Assembly (NCBI GenBank): GCA_013152475.1
Contig: JAADGH010000200.1
Location: forward strand, 1-64,000
Length of the DNA: 64,000 nucleotides
Direction of reading: 5' to 3'
Source: Planctomycetota bacterium
GTDB taxonomy: Bacteria; Planctomycetota; Brocadiia; JAADGH01
The notes beneath the pieces are model-generated. The model saw nothing but the letters and a program-made list of their open reading frames with translations, was not told the DNA's origin and did no database searches. This document shows, piece by piece, positions 60,164 to 64,000 of this stretch; the stretch's first letter is position 1, and each line of letters begins with the position of its first letter. The position numbers were made by a program, and so were the translations under genes.

Positions 60164-61415
60164 TCATGTCCTGATTTGGCCGTTCCCGCGAACGACCCAT
60201 TTGTACGTCGTCAGCTCCCGGAGTCCCATGGGCCCGCGCGCATGGAGTTTGTCCGTGCTGATGCCGATCTCCGCCCCCAAGCCGAACTCGCCCCCGTCGC
60301 TGAAGCGCGTGGAGGCGTTGACGAGAACCGTGGAGGAATCGACCTCGTCCAGAAACGTCTGGGCCGTCACGACATTCCTCGTCACGACCGAATCGGTATG
60401 CGCCGATCCGTATCGCGCAATGTGGTCCATGGCCTCGTCCACAGATCCGACAACCTTCACGTCGAGAACCAGATCGAGATACTCCTCCGACCAGTTCGCC
60501 TCCGTCGCCTCGGCCATGTCGCCGACGATGGCCCGGGCCCTCTCGCAGCCGTGGAGCTCCACCTTCTCGGCGCGCATCTTCTCGGCAATGCGCGGCAGGA
60601 ACTCCTGCGCCACGCCCTCGTGGACCAGCATCGTCTCCATGGCGTTGCAGACGCCGGGGCGCTGGGTCTTCGCATTCATGCAGATCGTCTCGGCCATGCC
60701 AAGGTCGGCATCGGCATCTACATAGACGTGGCAGACTCCCTTGTAGTGTTTGATAACGGGCATGGTGGCCTTCTCCGCCACAGCGCGAATCAGGCCCTCG
60801 CCCCCCCGGGGGATGATGACGTCGATGAAGCCGTCCGCCCTCAGGAGCGCATCCACCACAGCGCGGTCAGGCGTGTTGACCATCTGGACACAGTTCCGAT
60901 CCAGGCCGGCGGATTCCAGGGCGTCGGCGATCACCTCGTATACAGCAACATTGGAGTGGATCGCTTCCTTTCCACCACGGAGGATGACCGCATTGCCGGA
61001 CTTGATGCAGAGGGCGGCGGCATCGGCCGTCACGTTCGGCCGGGACTCGTAGATGAACCCCACGACGCCAATCGGCACTCGCACGCGCTCGATCTTGAGG
61101 CCGTTGGGGCGGACCGTCCCGTCGATGACCTCTCCCACAGGGTCGTGCAGCGCGACGATCTCGCGCACGCCTTTGGCCATCTTTTCGATTCGTTCTTCGG
61201 TGAGCGTCAGTCGGTCGACCAGGGCCGGAGACAGGTTGGCTCTCTCTGCCGCAGCAAGGTCTTTCCGGTTCGCGCCCTGCAACGCCGCCGCTGCCGTTAA
61301 CAGACCGTCGGCCATGGACACGAGGGCATCGTTCTTGACCTGAGAGCTTGCGGAGGCGATACGGCGCGCGGCCGCCCTGGCGCCGGTTACCAGTTGCCTG
61401 ACATACTCGGCAATG

Positions 61416-61426
<11 letters not shown>
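60164..61426 (-). CDS. proA: Gamma-glutamyl phosphate reductase
   Basis: 420 residues, the usual length. It reduces gamma-glutamyl phosphate with NADPH to glutamate-5-semialdehyde, the second step of proline synthesis. Key segments: VPIGVVGFIYESRPNVTADAA, GNAVILRGGKEA, IPRGGEGLIRAV, the catalytic Cys260 in KTQRPGVCNAMET, and SSTVLVNASTRFSDGGEFGLGAEIG at the end. GGGGAGGGGAG precedes ATG 61426, which overlaps the ftsB-like stop by 11 bp. proB is not adjacent. It lies between ftsB-like and CsgG-like genes in the eno operon. Confidence 0.96.
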
Positions 61427-63253
<1,827 letters not shown>

Positions 63254-63265
63254 TCAATAGGTTTG

Positions 63266-63294
63266 TTTTTAACAAAAAAGAACCCAAAAGTCAA
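63266..63294 (-). promoter_or_regulatory. Putative eno operon promoter
   Basis: Minus strand TTGACT (63294-63289), a 17-bp T-rich spacer and TAAAAA (63271-63266). The leader would be about 80 nt. The -10 matches consensus only 4 of 6. Confidence 0.45.
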
Positions 63295-63445
63295 TACACT
63301 ATCAAACGACGGCAACAGGCTACCGGTGCAATACCCAGATGGTCTTCGGTATTTTCAGGACTTTCCCCAGAATCTGAATGCGATCTGTTCTAACCCCTTC
63401 TGGGAACAGCACTTGTTATGTTCGGGTTGTGGAACCCACGAACTC

Positions 63446-63567
63446 TCATTGCGAAGACTCACGCGCTTCGCGTGATGACGAAGCAATCTGGCGGATCGAC
63501 GGTGATCGAGCGTGCGAGATTGCTTCGTCGCATCTTCCGCTATCGCGAAAGATGCTCCTCGCAGTGA
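63446..63567. repeat. Cloverleaf-forming inverted-repeat element (MITE/REP-like)
   Basis: The outer ends pair imperfectly (TCATTGCGA at 63446 and TCGCAGTGA ending at 63567). Inside are a perfect arm pair GACGAAGCAATCT (63477-63489) and AGATTGCTTCGTC (63517-63529), a side hairpin CACGCG-CTT-CGCGTG (63460-63474), and a second side hairpin CATCTT...AAGATG (63531-63554). The single strand would fold into a cruciform with three stems. No transposase is nearby. It lies between dnaA and eno. Short open frames across it (of the SGRCDEAISHARS type) are artefacts. Confidence 0.7.
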
Positions 63568-63801
63568 CACCGCGCAGGTTATGGGAAGACTCCTGGCATA
63601 CAACCCACTTGACATACGGCGCGCTTTCAGAGATGACATTTCGCGGGTTCCGCAAGTCGAGTTTCGCAAACCAAATGGCCGACAGGGGTTGCGCTTGATC
63701 CCATCCGCATTCGGAAGAGAGTCCTGGTTTTCTTCCGCACCGGGGAAAATTCAGACCGGTTGAGCGCACAAAATCGGGGGAGCGATTCCAGACAGGGCAC
63801 G
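63568..63801. other. Intergenic tail between the repeat element and dnaA
   Basis: Together with 63179-63445 this makes a gap of about 620 bp between dnaA and eno. No credible gene is seen. An inverted repeat CGGAAGA (63712-63718) and TCTTCCG (63731-63737) with a 12-nt loop, about 65 bp past the dnaA stop, could be a weak terminator, though no T-run follows. Confidence 0.4.
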
Positions 63802-64000
63802 TCAAGAAACGAGCGCCGACTCTATGGCCTCTATGTTCTGCTTCAGGATCGGGTCCCTCTCAATGAGACCGCCGATCTTTTTCGAGGCGCTCAGGACTGT
63901 GGTATGGTTTTTGGCGAAGAAACCGCCGATCTCCTTCAGGGACAGGCCGGTATGTTTCCGGGCCAGATACATACAGACCTGGCGCGCGAGGGAGATCGAA
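63802..64000 (-). CDS. dnaA: DnaA replication initiator, C-terminal fragment (cut by window edge)
   Basis: The last 65 codons of a minus-strand gene whose start lies beyond the window. It is domain IV of DnaA, the DnaA-box-binding helix-turn-helix: ARQVCMYLARKHTGLSLKEIG followed by the signature KNHTTVLSASKKI and IERDPILKQNIEAIE. His-Thr-Thr of the signature (base contacts) is intact; the usual R-D before it is K-N. That small change, and its position, leave chromosomal DnaA as the best call, but a DnaA paralogue is possible. The gene ends 63802 (TGA), so oriC could lie nearby, though I saw no DnaA-box cluster in 63179-63801. Confidence 0.85.
   Translation of the reverse strand, partial: SISLARQVCMYLARKHTGLSLKEIGGFFAKNHTTVLSASKKIGGLIERDPILKQNIEAIESALVS

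Noticed and set aside
63355-63805. Short frames across the cloverleaf repeat (SGRCDEAISHARS type)
   Set aside because: They are translations of the inverted repeat, a known kind of false gene call.

Overview
The window is one continuous, gene-dense stretch of bacterial chromosome, visibly G+C-rich. It holds 49 complete protein genes, two genes cut by the window edges (a Sel1-repeat protein at the left, the C-terminus of DnaA at the right) and one probable gene remnant. I saw no rRNA, tRNA, CRISPR array, insertion sequence or prophage. Several traits fit an uncultivated relative of the Planctomycetes, Lentisphaerae, Hydrogenedentes or Sumerlaeota group: exported PQQ-type beta-propellers, a zinc-ribbon Ser/Thr kinase, a long-tailed pseudopilin, sulfatase, ThuA and Gfo/Idh/MocA genes, two URO-D-family proteins, and a CxxCH-bearing TolB-like protein. 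That placement is inference; no marker here fixes the phylum.

Layout. 1-4.1 kb (-): MscS channel, divergent glycyl-radical enzyme, Sel1 protein. 4.2-10.3 kb (-): fucose-isomerase-like enzyme, DMT transporter, DUF3604 (PHP-like) protein, secreted GHL10-type hydrolase, preceded by a methyltransferase-like remnant. 10.5-12.4 kb: GTP-type PEP carboxykinase. 12.7-17.6 kb: a 1619-residue exported mosaic with a methyltransferase-like domain between propellers. 17.6-19.5 kb: STAS protein and a sigma-54 activator, divergent from two clear promoters. 19.8-23.0 kb: pseudopilin, Tyr-rich lipoprotein, Tat-exported aldo/keto reductase with two ferredoxin clusters. 23.0-32.8 kb (-): eight tightly packed genes (HgdB-like, PHP, Ser/Thr kinase with beta-helix ectodomain, PDZ protein, EF-P, C45-type lipoprotein, RadC, Ogt) behind one strong promoter. 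33-38 kb (+): MBL-fold hydrolase, sialidase-like protein, small DMT transporter, URO-D-like protein, zinc-ribbon membrane protein, with a chagasin-like inhibitor on the other strand. 38.1-42.3 kb (-): ThuA, Gfo/Idh/MocA, sulfatase, URO-D. 42.4-46.8 kb (-): DeoR repressor, class I aldolase, class III aminotransferase, FGGY kinase. 46.9-50.9 kb: HAD hydrolase, a coupled pair of zinc-finger protein and CorA-like transporter, and an odd voltage-gated-type channel. 51.2-59.1 kb: TolB/CxxCH protein coupled to a TPR membrane protein, a small lipoprotein with a 55-residue internal repeat, a sugar isomerase and a GT-C glycosyltransferase. 59.1-63.2 kb (-): eno, ftsB-like, proA, CsgG-like lipoprotein. 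63.4-63.6 kb: a cloverleaf-shaped inverted-repeat element. The end of dnaA closes the window.

The genes suggest a heterotroph that takes sugars and modified or sulfated carbohydrates (isomerase, kinase, aldolase, aminotransferase, sulfatase, sialidase, hydrolase, ThuA and Gfo/Idh modules), makes sugar by gluconeogenesis (PEPCK, enolase), has anaerobic radical or dehydratase chemistry (glycyl-radical enzyme, HgdB-like protein) and invests in envelope and surface functions. Nineteen sigma-70-type promoters with 16-18 bp spacers can be read directly, many as back-to-back divergent pairs. The strongest candidates for undescribed biology are the kinase/beta-helix operon, the DeoR-aldolase-aminotransferase-kinase operon, the exported methyltransferase-propeller mosaic, the zinc-finger/CorA pair and the non-canonical ion channel.
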